The translations under genes were made by a program, and so were the position numbers. A DNA stretch of 52,935 nucleotides from an uncultured Lachnospiraceae bacterium (lineage in GTDB: Bacteria > Bacillota > Clostridia > Lachnospirales > Lachnospiraceae): NCBI GenBank assembly GCA_900550285.1, contig URRW01000017.1, forward strand, positions 1-52,935, read 5' to 3'. The first letter of the stretch is position 1. Each line of letters opens with the position of its first letter. A model generated the notes under the pieces. It saw only the letters and a program-made list of their open reading frames with translations. It was not told where the DNA came from and did no database searches. Shown here piece after piece: positions 40,218-48,224 of the stretch.

Positions 40218-41028
40218 AAAAATACTGTTTACTGACTTAGACGGCACGCTTTTAACAAGCGATAAAAAAATCTCGCCGTCCATGCAGCTTCTCCTCTCCC
40301 GTCTCGTGCGCTCCGGGAACCGTCTGGTGCTCACCTCCGGCAGGGCGCTTCCAAGCATTTTAAAGCTTGCTAAAAACGCGTCCCTTCTTTTTCCCGATAC
40401 CGTCGTCATCGCGGCAAACGGAAATGAGATCTATGACTGCGACAACAGCTGCTTTCTGCTGCGGAAAAGCGTTCCTCTCAAAATCGCGCAGGACATCATC
40501 GGCCTGGCGCGCTCCCTTGGCGTTTATATCCAGTCCTATAACGATTCCGGCATCGTCGCCTCCTGCGAAGGAGCAGAGCTTTCCCGTTACGCCCAACGCA
40601 CCGGGATGGACTATGAAATTTGCGACGATATTTTAAAAGCCATCGGCCATCCGCCCTGCAAGCTTCTGGCGATCGACTTAAACGACCACGCGAAGCTGGA
40701 ACAGCTGCGGGACGTCATTGCTGCGCGCTACGGCGATACGGTTTCCGCGATCTTTTCCAACAGCCAGTATCTGGAAATCTTTGACAAGACCGCCGGAAAG
40801 GGCAATGCCGTCCGCTTCGTCTGCGGGCATTTCGGCATTCCGCTCTCCCAAAGTGTCGCGGCAGGGGACGCCGAAAACGATATTTCCATGCTGGAAGCTG
40901 CCGGGTGCGCGGTCGCCATGGCAAACGCCGATTCCACCGTAATCGCCTGCGCCGACTATGTTACGGCAAAGGACAACGACCACGACGGCCTTGCGGAAGC
41001 GATCCTGAAATATTTTGAGCTGCAATAA
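40210..41028 (+). CDS. HAD-superfamily hydrolase, Cof type
   Basis: 272 residues from the ATG at 40210, which overlaps the PHP stop by 8 bases and has AAAGGAG 8 nt upstream. HAD motif I is FTDLDGTLL, motif II LVLTSGRAL, motif III Lys region AGKGNAVRF and motif IV GDAENDISMLEAAG. Cof-type (class IIB cap) members are phosphatases of sugar phosphates, FMN or PLP. Third gene of a tightly linked trio, so co-regulated with ABC-F. Terminator-like hairpin downstream. Confidence 0.92.
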   Translation: MSEKILFTDLDGTLLTSDKKISPSMQLLLSRLVRSGNRLVLTSGRALPSILKLAKNASLLFPDTVVIAANGNEIYDCDNSCFLLRKSVPLKIAQDIIGLARSLGVYIQSYNDSGIVASCEGAELSRYAQRTGMDYEICDDILKAIGHPPCKLLAIDLNDHAKLEQLRDVIAARYGDTVSAIFSNSQYLEIFDKTAGKGNAVRFVCGHFGIPLSQSVAAGDAENDISMLEAAGCAVAMANADSTVIACADYVTAKDNDHDGLAEAILKYFELQ

Positions 41029-41039
41029 ACAGTGCGAAT

Positions 41040-41084
41040 GGGCGGCTGCTTTGCAGATCAATAAATCTGTCAAAACAGCCGCCC
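41040..41084 (+). terminator. Probable terminator after the HAD gene
   Basis: Nine-bp stem GGGCGGCTG/CAGCCGCCC around a 27-nt loop, followed by CCGGTCTTTTATTTTC on the plus strand. The T run is offset, so it is moderately convincing. Confidence 0.5.
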
Positions 41085-41092
41085 CCGGTCTT

Positions 41093-41317
41093 TTATTTTC
41101 TCTTTAACAAGGAACGGATCGCTGCCGCCAATAATACAGCGCCTATCACGATAAGCAGACCGACCAATGCCCCATCCAGCTTTACTGCGACAAACACTGA
41201 GGTAGGCCCGTCTGCACCTCCAATTACGCTGACACCATTATTTATCTTCAATGCAACGCCTGCCATTACAAATATCAGACCGGCAATGCCCGCAGCGATC
41301 CCCAATATTTTTTTCAT
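41093..41317 (-). CDS. Small two-helix membrane protein with IGGADGPT motif
   Basis: 74 residues. Two hydrophobic helices (IAAGIAGLIFVMAGVALKI and LVGLLIVIGAVLLAAAI) flank VSVIGGADGPTSVFVAVK. The IGGADGPT sequence is best known from the beta subunit (OadB/GcdB/MmdB) of sodium-pumping decarboxylases, which has about ten helices and is far longer. Whether this is an independent small family or a relic of that subunit is not decidable here; the tidy ORF with AAGGAG about 9 nt upstream argues for a real gene. Terminal gene of a three-gene minus-strand group. Confidence 0.75.
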   Translation of the reverse strand: MKKILGIAAGIAGLIFVMAGVALKINNGVSVIGGADGPTSVFVAVKLDGALVGLLIVIGAVLLAAAIRSLLKRK

Positions 41318-41362
41318 CGGTCAGTCTCCTTTCCTGATTTCCATTTTCCTGTTTTGTTATGC

Positions 41363-41623
41363 TTACCCTTCCACGATCAGATAGCGCCCGTCTCCCACTT
41401 CAAATACTTCCGCCTCTTCCAGCACTCTGTCCGGGTCTTCCACGTCCACGCCCGCCTCTTCAAAGTATTCCAGCACGTCGCCCACGGAATCCACCACAAC
41501 CGCCATGCAGTCCTCCAGAAAGCCTTCCGCCTCTTCCATGCTCGACGCAACCGGCTCTGAAAACAGCTTTTTCTGCTGCTTTAAAAAACATTTCAACACC
41601 GCTTCATCATACTCGTAATTCAT
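41363..41623 (-). CDS. Small acidic protein, unknown function
   Basis: 86 residues from ATG with GGAGGAC 6 nt upstream. Very acidic, with a conserved-looking helical segment (EYDEAVLKCFLKQQKKLF, then EEAEGFLEDCMAVVVDSV) and an ending GDGRYLIVEG. Similar short acidic proteins are common in Lachnospiraceae and are often labelled glyoxalase, without evidence that I know of. No enzyme motif is visible. It lies between the HTH gene and the IGGADGPT gene. Confidence 0.7.
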   Translation of the reverse strand: MNYEYDEAVLKCFLKQQKKLFSEPVASSMEEAEGFLEDCMAVVVDSVGDVLEYFEEAGVDVEDPDRVLEEAEVFEVGDGRYLIVEG

Positions 41624-41669
41624 TTTTGTCCTCCATTTTTCTAAGTTTTTTCTTTGCAACCCTTTGAAA

Positions 41670-41924
41670 TCAAAGATACATGGAGCTGATCTGATCCAGC
41701 TCCTGCTCCAGTTCGTCCAAAAACCTGCCTGTGGGATATTCCAGCGCCTTACACAGCTTCATCAGCGTATATACGCCCGGATTTTTGGTGGAACCGTCCA
41801 CGATGTGCAGCACCGTCGTCAGCGGGACGCCCGACGCGCCGGACAGCATGTACGAGGACCATCCCCTGTCCATGCAGATTTTCTCCAATTTCTGTCCGAT
41901 CAGATTTTTCACTTTTGTACCCAT
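41670..41924 (-). CDS. XRE-family helix-turn-helix protein
   Basis: 84 residues from an ATG with GGAGGAGAAG just upstream; a longer in-frame version has no ribosome site. HTH helices can be read in GQKLEKICMDRGWSSYMLSG and VPLTTVLHIVDGS, then PGVYTLMKLCKALE, the XRE pattern. The end is acidic (FLDELEQELDQIS). It probably binds DNA as a dimer and may control its small neighbours, by context only. Confidence 0.85.
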   Translation of the reverse strand: MGTKVKNLIGQKLEKICMDRGWSSYMLSGASGVPLTTVLHIVDGSTKNPGVYTLMKLCKALEYPTGRFLDELEQELDQISSMYL

Positions 41925-42068
41925 CTCTTCTCCTCCCGTGTCCGCTGCAAAGCGCCTGCCGGTCTTTTCGCAGACGGCGGCAAAAACAGTCGCGCGGACA
42001 TATTTGATATAAGGATATTCCATGAAATGAGTATTTCGTTACATCCAAACGTACATTTTATAATGTGG

Positions 42069-42857
42069 CTACAGCTGCCTCACAACCTGCCACACGCCTT
42101 TTTCCTGCCATCCCGGGCAGCTGTGCCGCGCTGCCTCCAGCACCAGCGGATGGGCGTTTTCTACCGCATAGCTCTCCCCGGCAGCCGCCATCAGCCCCAG
42201 GTCGTTCGTATTATCGCCGAACGCCATCGTTTCCTCCGGGGAAATCCCAAACAGCTCCTGCACTTTTTTCAGCGCTTTTCCCTTATCCACGGACAGATCC
42301 ATAAAATCCACCCATTCTTCCCCGGCGACGCAGGTAAAAAGCCTGTCCTTCCAGCGCGGGATCAGCTCTTTTTCGCCCCGCTCCCGGATGCTTCCCGGAT
42401 AATAAACAGCGATCTTTAAAATGGGAAGCCCCTGCGCCAGCACGTCGTCCACCTCGCGCACCTGATTGCGGTAGCCCTTTGTCAAAAGCTCCCAGAACGG
42501 GCGGCTGCAATGCTCCACAAGGCTGCCCTCCGGCGTGGATACGACCATCTCACAGTCCGCAAAGTCCCTGCGAAGCTCCCTTACGAGCTCCTGCACAAGC
42601 CCTTCCTCCATCGGAGTCAGGGACAGGTCTTTTCCCTGATAATGGATCTGCGCCCCGTTTTCTGCGATGTATAAAATCCGGTCTGCCACATTGCGGAAGA
42701 CGTTCCGGATGCTGGCATACTGCCTTCCGCTTGTCCCCGCAAAAATAACGCCCTGATCCGTCAGCCGGATGATTTCCCTCTCAATCTCCGGATAAAGATC
42801 CGGCGTGGAATCCTGAATCAGGGTTCCGTCAATATCTGTCGCTATCAGTCTGATCAT
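42069..42857 (-). CDS. HAD-superfamily hydrolase, Cof type
   Basis: 262 residues. Motif I IATDIDGTLI, motif II FAGTSGRQ, Lys motif VDKGKALKK, motif IV FGDNTNDLGLMAAAG. Class IIB HAD phosphatase of the YcsE/Cof group, with a sugar phosphate or cofactor substrate likely. It is the last gene of the pheA-ppk1-maf group, 69 bases after the phosphoglycolate-phosphatase-like gene. A GGGAAATGGA leader precedes the ATG. Confidence 0.92.
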   Translation of the reverse strand: MIRLIATDIDGTLIQDSTPDLYPEIEREIIRLTDQGVIFAGTSGRQYASIRNVFRNVADRILYIAENGAQIHYQGKDLSLTPMEEGLVQELVRELRRDFADCEMVVSTPEGSLVEHCSRPFWELLTKGYRNQVREVDDVLAQGLPILKIAVYYPGSIRERGEKELIPRWKDRLFTCVAGEEWVDFMDLSVDKGKALKKVQELFGISPEETMAFGDNTNDLGLMAAAGESYAVENAHPLVLEAARHSCPGWQEKGVWQVVRQL

Positions 42858-42926
42858 TCCATTTCCCTTTTCCTGTCAAATCTGTTTCTCACAGCCCCTG
42901 TACCTGCCGTCCCAAGCTGCTTCCTT

Positions 42927-43739
42927 TTACAGCAGTCCCAGCAGCTCCTGCGGGCTTGAAATGACCGCGTCCGCACGGTGTTCTTCCAGCTCCTCTCGGC
43001 TGCGGAAACCCCAGAGCACGCCCACTGACCTTGCGCCGGCATTGTGCCCGGTTTCAATGTCCACCCAGCTGTCGCCCACATACAGGCAGCTCTGGGGCGA
43101 TACGCCAAGCTCCTCCAAAACCGCATACACGCCGTCCGGCGCGGGCTTTTTGGGAAAGCCGTCCTTTTGTCCGCGCACCGCGTCAAAATATCCTTTTCCA
43201 AACAGCGACTCCACCACCTCTGCCGTATTGGCGTGGGGCTTGTTGCTGAACACCGCAGTCTTTATGTCCCTTTTTTTCAATTCTTCCAAAAGCGGGACGA
43301 CGCCCGGATAAGCCTGCACGCCGTACATGCAGTCCTTTGCAAAATATTCCAGATAACGGCCGTGAACCTGTTCCAGCGCATACGGCTGCGTCAAAAAGCC
43401 GTCGTCGTCGGGCTGTCCGTCCTGCCGGGGCACTTCTTTCAGCATGCACGCAGCCTTCTCCTGCTCTGCATCCCCTTTCCCGGGGCTTTCCGGGGCTTTT
43501 TCCGATTCCCGCCTCTGCTCCGCTATCTTACGCAGTGCCCGGGTAATCTGCATCCTCGACCCGTTCCCGACAAAGGTTTTGAATAAGCTTTTGTCCAACG
43601 GCCCCATCCCGAAATCCGCCAGCGCCTTATTGGTGCAGTATGCCAGCGATTCCAGCGTATCCGCCAGCGTCCCGTCCAGATCAAAAATAACGGCGCGGCA
43701 GGCGCTTTTTAGTTCCCTGACTTCGATCTTTTTTTCCAT
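42927..43739 (-). CDS. HAD hydrolase, phosphoglycolate phosphatase-like
   Basis: 270 residues. Motif I VIFDLDGTLADTLESL, motif II AVFSNKPHANT, motif III KPAPDGVY and motif IV YVGDSWVDIETGHNAG. Gph-like (class I cap). The cap carries an unusual charged insert (EQRRESEKAPESPGKGDAEQ and on to about residue 120) not seen in compact Gph proteins. A GTG ATG pair gives two possible starts (43742 or 43739); the ATG overlaps the maf stop by one base. Probably coupled to maf. Confidence 0.9.
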   Translation of the reverse strand: MEKKIEVRELKSACRAVIFDLDGTLADTLESLAYCTNKALADFGMGPLDKSLFKTFVGNGSRMQITRALRKIAEQRRESEKAPESPGKGDAEQEKAACMLKEVPRQDGQPDDDGFLTQPYALEQVHGRYLEYFAKDCMYGVQAYPGVVPLLEELKKRDIKTAVFSNKPHANTAEVVESLFGKGYFDAVRGQKDGFPKKPAPDGVYAVLEELGVSPQSCLYVGDSWVDIETGHNAGARSVGVLWGFRSREELEEHRADAVISSPQELLGLL

Positions 43740-44323
43740 CACAAATCTCCGTCCATCAAACCGCAGGCTGCCATTTCCTGATACAGCCGCCCCACAGGAA
43801 GCCCGACCACGTTATTGTAGTCTCCCTCGACGCCCTTTACCCATCTGGCGCCAAGCCCCTGTATGCCGTAAGCGCCCGCCTTGTCCATCGGCTCCTTTGT
43901 GGAAACGTAAAAGTGGATGTCTTCTTTGCTCATCGGATAAAATTCCACCTGCGTGCACTCTGAAAAGGTCAGATGCTCCTGTCCAAAGCACAGCGTTACC
44001 CCGGTGTATACCTGATGTTTACGCCCCTGCAGCATGGAAAGCATACGGCAGGCATCCTCCTCGTCCTTCGGTTTTCCAAGCACCTTTCCGTCACAGCACA
44101 CGACCGTGTCCGCGCCGATGACCAGCGCCTCCGCGTCTCCTGCCTGCTCCCAGACGTCCTGCGCTTTCTGCAAAGACAGCGCCTCCACCAGCCTTGCCGG
44201 TTCGTCTGCGTCCGCTTTTTCTTCTTTTTTGCTCGGCATCACTTCAAAAGAAAGCCCGATCTGTTTTAAAAGCTCCCGCCGTCTCGGCGACGCCGAAGCC
44301 AGTATGATTCTGTCAGTTTTCAT
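43739..44323 (-). CDS. maf: Maf-family nucleotide pyrophosphatase
   Basis: 194 residues. N-terminal LASASPRRRELL and ADTVVCCDGKVLGKPK are the Maf signatures, with the central Asp of ADTVV as catalytic base. The family removes non-canonical or canonical NTPs (dTTP/UTP or modified nucleotides). YGIQGLGARWVKGVEGDYNNVVGLP is the conserved C-terminal site (shown in part by GDYNNVVGLP). Its ATG lies inside the ppk1 end (11-base overlap), so it is translationally coupled to polyphosphate kinase. Confidence 0.95.
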   Translation of the reverse strand: MKTDRIILASASPRRRELLKQIGLSFEVMPSKKEEKADADEPARLVEALSLQKAQDVWEQAGDAEALVIGADTVVCCDGKVLGKPKDEEDACRMLSMLQGRKHQVYTGVTLCFGQEHLTFSECTQVEFYPMSKEDIHFYVSTKEPMDKAGAYGIQGLGARWVKGVEGDYNNVVGLPVGRLYQEMAACGLMDGDL

Positions 44324-46469
44324 GTTCCTCGTCCATCTTCATATGAGTCTCCGGAATAAAGATCCGGGTGTCCTGATATTCCTTTTTGCGGCTCTCCTCC
44401 TGCGCCTGCAGGCAAAACGCCTCCTGAGAACAATACGCCTCCCTGCCCCGTCTGTCAACCTTTTCATACGTTCCATCAGGCCTTAGCACATGGGCTTTTA
44501 AATTATCGGCAAGCTGCCCTTCCAAAATCCTGCCCAGCTTTTCCTTCAGGTCAGGGGCTTCCACCGGGAACAGGATCTCCACGCGGCGCTCTAAGTTGCG
44601 GGGCATCCAGTCGGCGCTGCTGCAGTAATATTCCGGCCTTCCGTTGTTTTCAAAGTAAAAAATGCGCGCGTGCTCCAGAAAATTCCCCACGATCGAACGC
44701 ACCGTGATATTTTCGCTCACGCCCGGCACGCCTACCTTCAGACAGCAGATGCCCCGCACGATCAGCTCGATCTTTACGCCCGCCCGGGAGGCTTCGTACA
44801 GCGCTGCGATCACATCCCTGTCGCATAAGGAATTCATCTTCGCAATGATATGTCCGCCGTGACCCATCTGTGCGTTTTTCGTTTCCCGCCCGATCAGATA
44901 CAGGAAGCGGTCCTTTAGCCAGAGCGGCGCAAGGCTCAGCTTATTCCAGGAACGCGGCTCCGAATAGCCGGAAAGCATGTTGAACACCGCGGTGGCGTCC
45001 TCACCGATCGTCTCATTTGCCGTCATCATGCCCACGTCCGTATAAAGCTTTGCGGTGGCGTCGTTGTAATTGCCCGTCCCCAGATGGACGTAACGGCGGA
45101 TGCCGTCCTCCTCCCGGCGCACCACAAGCGTGATCTTGCTGTGGGTCTTTAAGCCCACAAGGCCGTAAATCACATGACAGCCCGCCTTTTCCAGCTTTCT
45201 CGCCCAGACGATGTTGTTTTCCTCGTCAAAGCGCGCCTTTAACTCCACCAAAACCGACACCTGCTTGCCGTTTTCCGCCGCCTGCGCCAGCGCCGCGATG
45301 ATCGGGGAATTGCCGCTGACCCTGTAAAGCGTCTGCTTGATCGCCAGCACGTCCGGATCCCTGCTCGCCTGACGGATGAAATCTACCACCGGCGCAAAGC
45401 TCTGATAGGGATGGTGCAGCAGCACGTCCCCTTTTCTAATCACGTCAAAAATATTGTCCGCCCCTTCAAATTCCGGCGCAGGACAGGGCGTATATTTCGG
45501 CGCTTTCAGCCCGTCGAAGCCTTCCAGCCCGTACACCTTCATCAAAAACGTCAGATCCAGCGGCCCGTCCGCCAAAAAGACGTCCTCTTTTTTCGTGGAC
45601 AGCTCCCGGCACAAAATCTTTATGAGCCGCTTATCGGTCCCCGCCTCCATTTCCAGACGGATCGCCTGACCCCAGCGCCGCTTTTTGATCTGCTTTTCAA
45701 TTTCCAGAAGCAGATCCTCCGCCTCGTCCTCGTCGATTTCCAGATCCGCATTTCTCGTGATGCGGAACGGATGCGCGCAGAGCACGTCGTAATTCAAAAA
45801 CAGCTTGCTGATATTCCGCTCGATGATCTCTTCCAGAAGGATCACCGTTTCCGTCCCGTTTTCCCCGTCCCCTGACGACGGGATCCGCACGATCCTCGGA
45901 AGCACCGACGGAACCTGCACGGTAGCAAATTCCGTTTCCGCCCCCTCCTTTCCCTTTTTGGAAACGAGCGCGCCGAGGTTTAACGTCTTGTTGCGGATCA
46001 GCGGAAACGGCCTCGAAGAATCCACCGCCATGGGCGTCAGCACCGGATACACATTTTCTTCAAAATAGCTGTCCACAAATTGCCCCTGCTCCTTTGTGAG
46101 CTGTTCATGATGCTCCACAAAGCACAGGCCGTTCTGCTTTAGCTGCGGCAAAAGCATCCTGCTGTAGGTGGAATACTGCAGGCTCATAAACCGGTGCGTC
46201 TCCTCCATCAGCGCCGCAAGCTGCTCCTTCGGCGACATCCCGGAAATGTCTTTTTTCGTATAGCCCGCATTTACCATGTCCACTAAAGAGCCGATGCGCA
46301 CCATAAAAAACTCATCCAGATTGGACGCCGTAATGCTCAAAAATTTCAATCGTTCAAACAGGGGCAGCTGCTTGTCCCGCGCCTCAGAAAGCACGCGCTT
46401 GTTGAACAAAAGCCAGCTCAATTCCCGATTCGTATATAATTCAGGATCCAAAAGCTCCTTCTTTTCCAT
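44313..46469 (-). CDS. ppk1: Polyphosphate kinase 1
   Basis: 718 residues. N-terminal domain opening YTNRELSWLLFNKRVL, the head domain, and two catalytic domains: IKQTLYRVSGNSPI, then GLKTHSKITLVVRREE with the autophosphorylated His, HLGTGNYNDATAKLYTD, and the second His in FLEHARIFYF. It makes polyphosphate from ATP reversibly. ATG at 46469 is preferred to one 42 bases upstream; AAAGGAC is 11 nt before it. It is preceded by ppx 180 bases upstream, with a long inverted repeat between them. Confidence 0.96.
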   Translation of the reverse strand: MEKKELLDPELYTNRELSWLLFNKRVLSEARDKQLPLFERLKFLSITASNLDEFFMVRIGSLVDMVNAGYTKKDISGMSPKEQLAALMEETHRFMSLQYSTYSRMLLPQLKQNGLCFVEHHEQLTKEQGQFVDSYFEENVYPVLTPMAVDSSRPFPLIRNKTLNLGALVSKKGKEGAETEFATVQVPSVLPRIVRIPSSGDGENGTETVILLEEIIERNISKLFLNYDVLCAHPFRITRNADLEIDEDEAEDLLLEIEKQIKKRRWGQAIRLEMEAGTDKRLIKILCRELSTKKEDVFLADGPLDLTFLMKVYGLEGFDGLKAPKYTPCPAPEFEGADNIFDVIRKGDVLLHHPYQSFAPVVDFIRQASRDPDVLAIKQTLYRVSGNSPIIAALAQAAENGKQVSVLVELKARFDEENNIVWARKLEKAGCHVIYGLVGLKTHSKITLVVRREEDGIRRYVHLGTGNYNDATAKLYTDVGMMTANETIGEDATAVFNMLSGYSEPRSWNKLSLAPLWLKDRFLYLIGRETKNAQMGHGGHIIAKMNSLCDRDVIAALYEASRAGVKIELIVRGICCLKVGVPGVSENITVRSIVGNFLEHARIFYFENNGRPEYYCSSADWMPRNLERRVEILFPVEAPDLKEKLGRILEGQLADNLKAHVLRPDGTYEKVDRRGREAYCSQEAFCLQAQEESRKKEYQDTRIFIPETHMKMDEEHEN

Positions 46470-46516
46470 TATGATAATGTCCTTTCCTGTTTCTGGTTTC
46501 TGGATTTCCACATGGC

Positions 46517-46623
46517 AGCCGGAACAGCGCGCCCCGGAAGCGGCAAACGCTTTGCAAAAATTCCCCGGAAGCGAACCCGGAAGCGCTGCACGCTGCCCCT
46601 GCTTTGGGCGCGCTGTTCCGGCT
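46517..46623 (-). repeat. 18-bp inverted repeat between ppx and ppk1
   Basis: Perfect arms AGCCGGAACAGCGCGCCC (46517-46534) and its complement (46606-46623) enclose 71 bases that contain three copies of CCGGAAGCG. In the transcript this would form a long stem-loop between ppx and ppk1. Confidence 0.8.
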
Positions 46624-46648
46624 TCCCTGTGAAAAACAGACCTTTTCG

Positions 46649-48187
46649 TTACGGCAGCCGTTTTAAGCGGATGACCGGCTCGATGCTGTACACCTCCCGG
46701 AAAAATTCCGCCCGCCGGTCAAAAAGCCCCTTTTCCAGCGTAATATCTTCCTTCGTGTTCACAGTCAGGATCAGCTGGTTTTCCCGGCGGGACGCCCGGA
46801 TGTCCCTGCACTTTTGCTTATGGCTCCTGTCCAGGGCGTTGGCGATCTGCAAAATGGCGGTCAGCTTTGCGATCGTCAAATACTCCTCCTGATCCATCCT
46901 GCCGCCCTCGCTGTCCTCCATCTCGTAGTCAAATTCCAGATGGTTGTACTTGACCACGTTTGCCACGATCTCCCGCTCCCTGTGGGACAAGCCGATGATC
47001 TCCGTGGACATGATGATCGCATAGGAGCACTCCGCAAGGTTTACCATGCTGATATATTTCCCGCAGTCATGCAGAAGCGTCGCGATGCGCAAAAGCAGCC
47101 GCTCGCGTTTTCCAAGCCCATGGATGCGCTTCATGCTGTCAAAGATCGTCAGCGCGATCTGTTCAAGCGTCTCCGCCCTGCGCTTGCTTCCCATATAGCG
47201 CTTGCTGATCCCTCTTGCGCACGTCACGATGTCCTGTTCAAAATCATGCACCTGCTGCAAAAGCCCGCAGCCTTCCGCATATTCATACGCCATTCCGTCG
47301 CAGAGCGTCACGCCCGGCGCCCACACAAATTTTGCGTCCGCAAGGCACGCCACCTGACGCACGATGGCGGAGGAAATCCGCAGAAGCGCCACCTTTTCCT
47401 CCGGCATGTCAAAACGCTTTGCAATTTCCATATCCGTATGCCCGGTCAGATATTCCTGATACGCCTGCAAAGACGCCCGTTCTACATAGCCGGACGTATT
47501 CCGGACGGACAGGCGGCTGCGGATGATCTCTGAAATGTAATCGTCCGTCACAATGATATTTTCAATATTCCGGTCCTTTAAATACATCTTTTTAAAAACC
47601 GAAAGCTGCGCTTCCAAAAGCTCGTCCAAAAGCGCGCCGTACCGGGATGGACGCACATTGAGCCGGTGCAGCTTTTCATACAGGCGCAAAACGCCCAGCC
47701 GCAGGTTCTGGGTAGCGGACAGCTTATCCTTGTCAAACAGGGAAATCTGGATGCTGCCGCCGCCGATGTCCAAAACGACCGTTCCCTTTTCGATGATTTT
47801 TTCAAAGCCCTCTCCCTTTGCCGCGATGGATTTATAATCCAGAAACCGCTGTTCGGAGTTGCTTAAAACGTCAATTTTTACCCCCGTGCGCTGCATGATC
47901 TGATCCAGCACGATTCCCGTATTTCTGATCTCGCGGATGGCGCTTGTGCCGCATGCCCGGTAATCGTCGATCCGGTAGCCTCCCATGATCGAAACAAACT
48001 CCCGGAGCACCTGACAGAGCTCGTCCATTTTTTCATGGCTCAGCTTTCCCGTCGAAAAGGTCGTGCTTCCCAAATCCAGACGGTTGCGGACGCAGTCCAC
48101 CTCCCGGATGCCGTTTCCTTTGGAAATTGTATAAATTTTCAGGGATTGTTCATAAGATCCCACGTCGATTGCCGCAAATGTTTTCAT
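46649..48187 (-). CDS. ppx: Ppx/GppA-type exopolyphosphatase / pppGpp phosphohydrolase
   Basis: 512 residues. The actin-like N-terminal half has AAIDVGSYEQSL and GTVVLDIGGGSIQISLF (phosphate loops); the C-terminal half has an HD-like region (TLLHDCGKYISM, LAECSYAIIMST) as in long Ppx forms. It degrades polyphosphate and/or pppGpp. Next to ppk1 it gives a synthesis/degradation pair. AAGGAAAGACAGCT precedes the ATG. Located 37 bases after the DUF815 ATPase gene. Confidence 0.93.
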   Translation of the reverse strand: MKTFAAIDVGSYEQSLKIYTISKGNGIREVDCVRNRLDLGSTTFSTGKLSHEKMDELCQVLREFVSIMGGYRIDDYRACGTSAIREIRNTGIVLDQIMQRTGVKIDVLSNSEQRFLDYKSIAAKGEGFEKIIEKGTVVLDIGGGSIQISLFDKDKLSATQNLRLGVLRLYEKLHRLNVRPSRYGALLDELLEAQLSVFKKMYLKDRNIENIIVTDDYISEIIRSRLSVRNTSGYVERASLQAYQEYLTGHTDMEIAKRFDMPEEKVALLRISSAIVRQVACLADAKFVWAPGVTLCDGMAYEYAEGCGLLQQVHDFEQDIVTCARGISKRYMGSKRRAETLEQIALTIFDSMKRIHGLGKRERLLLRIATLLHDCGKYISMVNLAECSYAIIMSTEIIGLSHREREIVANVVKYNHLEFDYEMEDSEGGRMDQEEYLTIAKLTAILQIANALDRSHKQKCRDIRASRRENQLILTVNTKEDITLEKGLFDRRAEFFREVYSIEPVIRLKRLP

Positions 48188-48224
48188 AGCTGTCTTTCCT
48201 TGTTTCCCGATTGTTTAAATTCTG

